14,638 bases of DNA, taken from assembly GCA_017853285.1 (NCBI GenBank), contig JAFMJU010000028.1, positions 1 through 14,638 on the forward strand, given 5' to 3'. Every line of letters begins with the position of its first letter. The stretch's first letter is position 1. Shown here piece after piece: positions 14,441 through 14,638 of the stretch. The notes beneath the pieces are model-generated. The model had not been told where the DNA came from. It was given only the letters and a program-made list of their open reading frames with translations, and did not search any database. The translations under genes were made by a program, and so were the position numbers. Source of the stretch: Gemmataceae bacterium. GTDB taxonomy: Bacteria; Planctomycetota; Planctomycetia; Gemmatales; Gemmataceae.

Positions 14441-14474
14441 GGGCCGGCCTCCCAAGCGCCGGCCCTCGCTTTTT
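14441..14474 (+). terminator. Rho-independent terminator after the DUF2179 gene
   Basis: GGGCCGGC at 14441-14448 pairs perfectly with GCCGGCCC at 14458-14465 around a 9-nt loop, followed by TTTTT at 14470-14474. It lies 33 nt past the stop codon and separates this unit from the flavodoxin gene. Confidence 0.85.
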
Positions 14475-14503
14475 GGCACGCCTTTTCTGGGAGAAAGACT
14501 CAC

Positions 14504-14638
14504 ATGGGCAAGATCGCGGTGATTTACGATTCGCTTTCCGGCAACACCCAGAAAATGGCCGAACTGGTGGGCGAGGGTGCCCGACGGGTGGATGGGATGG
14601 AGGTGCGAGTGATCAGCATCTCCGAGACCGACGCCGCA
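14504..14638 (+). CDS. Flavodoxin-like protein, 5' part only
   Basis: The first 45 codons of a gene cut by the window edge. The translation opens with MGKIAVIYDSLSGNTQKMAE: a beta strand followed by the S-x-S-G-N-T loop that wraps the FMN phosphate in flavodoxins and in WrbA/FldA-like proteins. A second strand begins at GMEVRVISISE. This supports a flavodoxin fold and FMN binding, so a low-potential electron carrier or an NAD(P)H:quinone oxidoreductase-like enzyme. Which one cannot be decided without the C-terminal part. GGGAG at 14489-14493 lies 10 nt ahead of ATG 14504. The gene stands just after a terminator, so it has its own promoter or depends on read-through. Confidence 0.85.
   Translation, partial: MGKIAVIYDSLSGNTQKMAELVGEGARRVDGMEVRVISISETDAA

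Noticed and set aside
1..14638. CRISPR array, tRNA or rRNA genes, prophage or IS elements, defence genes
   Set aside because: No regularly spaced repeats, cloverleaf-like stretch, rRNA-like stretch, transposase, integrase or known defence domain found on reading both strands by eye.

Overview
The window reads as chromosomal DNA from a high-GC bacterium, most likely a planctomycete (Planctomycetota, possibly Gemmatales). That assignment is an inference from gene content: a Tat-exported Gfo/Idh/MocA oxidoreductase, a secreted formylglycine-type sulfatase, a sugar-dehydrogenase/dihaem-cytochrome fusion, a UbiA prenyltransferase resembling the futalosine-pathway type, and frequent non-ATG starts. 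I see no mobile element, CRISPR array, tRNA or rRNA. The gene order looks like ordinary chromosomal backbone with some unusual proteins.

Left part (1-2611, + strand). A gene-free leader precedes infC (translation initiation factor IF3), which appears to start at a rare ATT (or ATC) codon right behind a very strong Shine-Dalgarno. The usual partners rpmI and rplT do not follow. Instead come two GC-rich hairpins, then a 520-residue Tat-signal oxidoreductase closed by a clear Rho-independent terminator.

Second block (2761-6026, + strand). A patatin-like lipoprotein phospholipase, a small membrane protein with an HExxH...E zinc-site pattern, and a secreted sulfatase follow one another. The last two overlap by ATGA and are probably translationally coupled. 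All three point to envelope or periplasmic work.

Third block (5971-8367, - strand). A small CxxC/CxxCC protein ends in a perfect 10-bp hairpin. Further along the same strand a GAF + PP2C (SpoIIE/RsbU-type) phosphatase is ATGA-coupled to a DUF309 protein, whose 3' end runs 56 nt antisense into the sulfatase gene.

Fourth block (8595-12584). A UbiA prenyltransferase (+) and a 1022-residue secreted three-part protein (-) meet stop to stop with no base between. The latter has a CBM9-like module, a glucose/sorbosone-dehydrogenase beta-propeller and a dihaem cytochrome c module, so it looks like a self-contained periplasmic dehydrogenase that passes electrons to its own haems. It is the most distinctive protein here.

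Right end (12751-14638, + strand). An EamA-type transporter, a DUF5698/DUF2179 membrane protein, a strong terminator, and the first 45 codons of a flavodoxin cut by the window edge. Nothing here proves a new system. The best candidates for something under-described are the three-part dehydrogenase, the HExxH protein coupled to the sulfatase, and the phosphatase-DUF309 pair.
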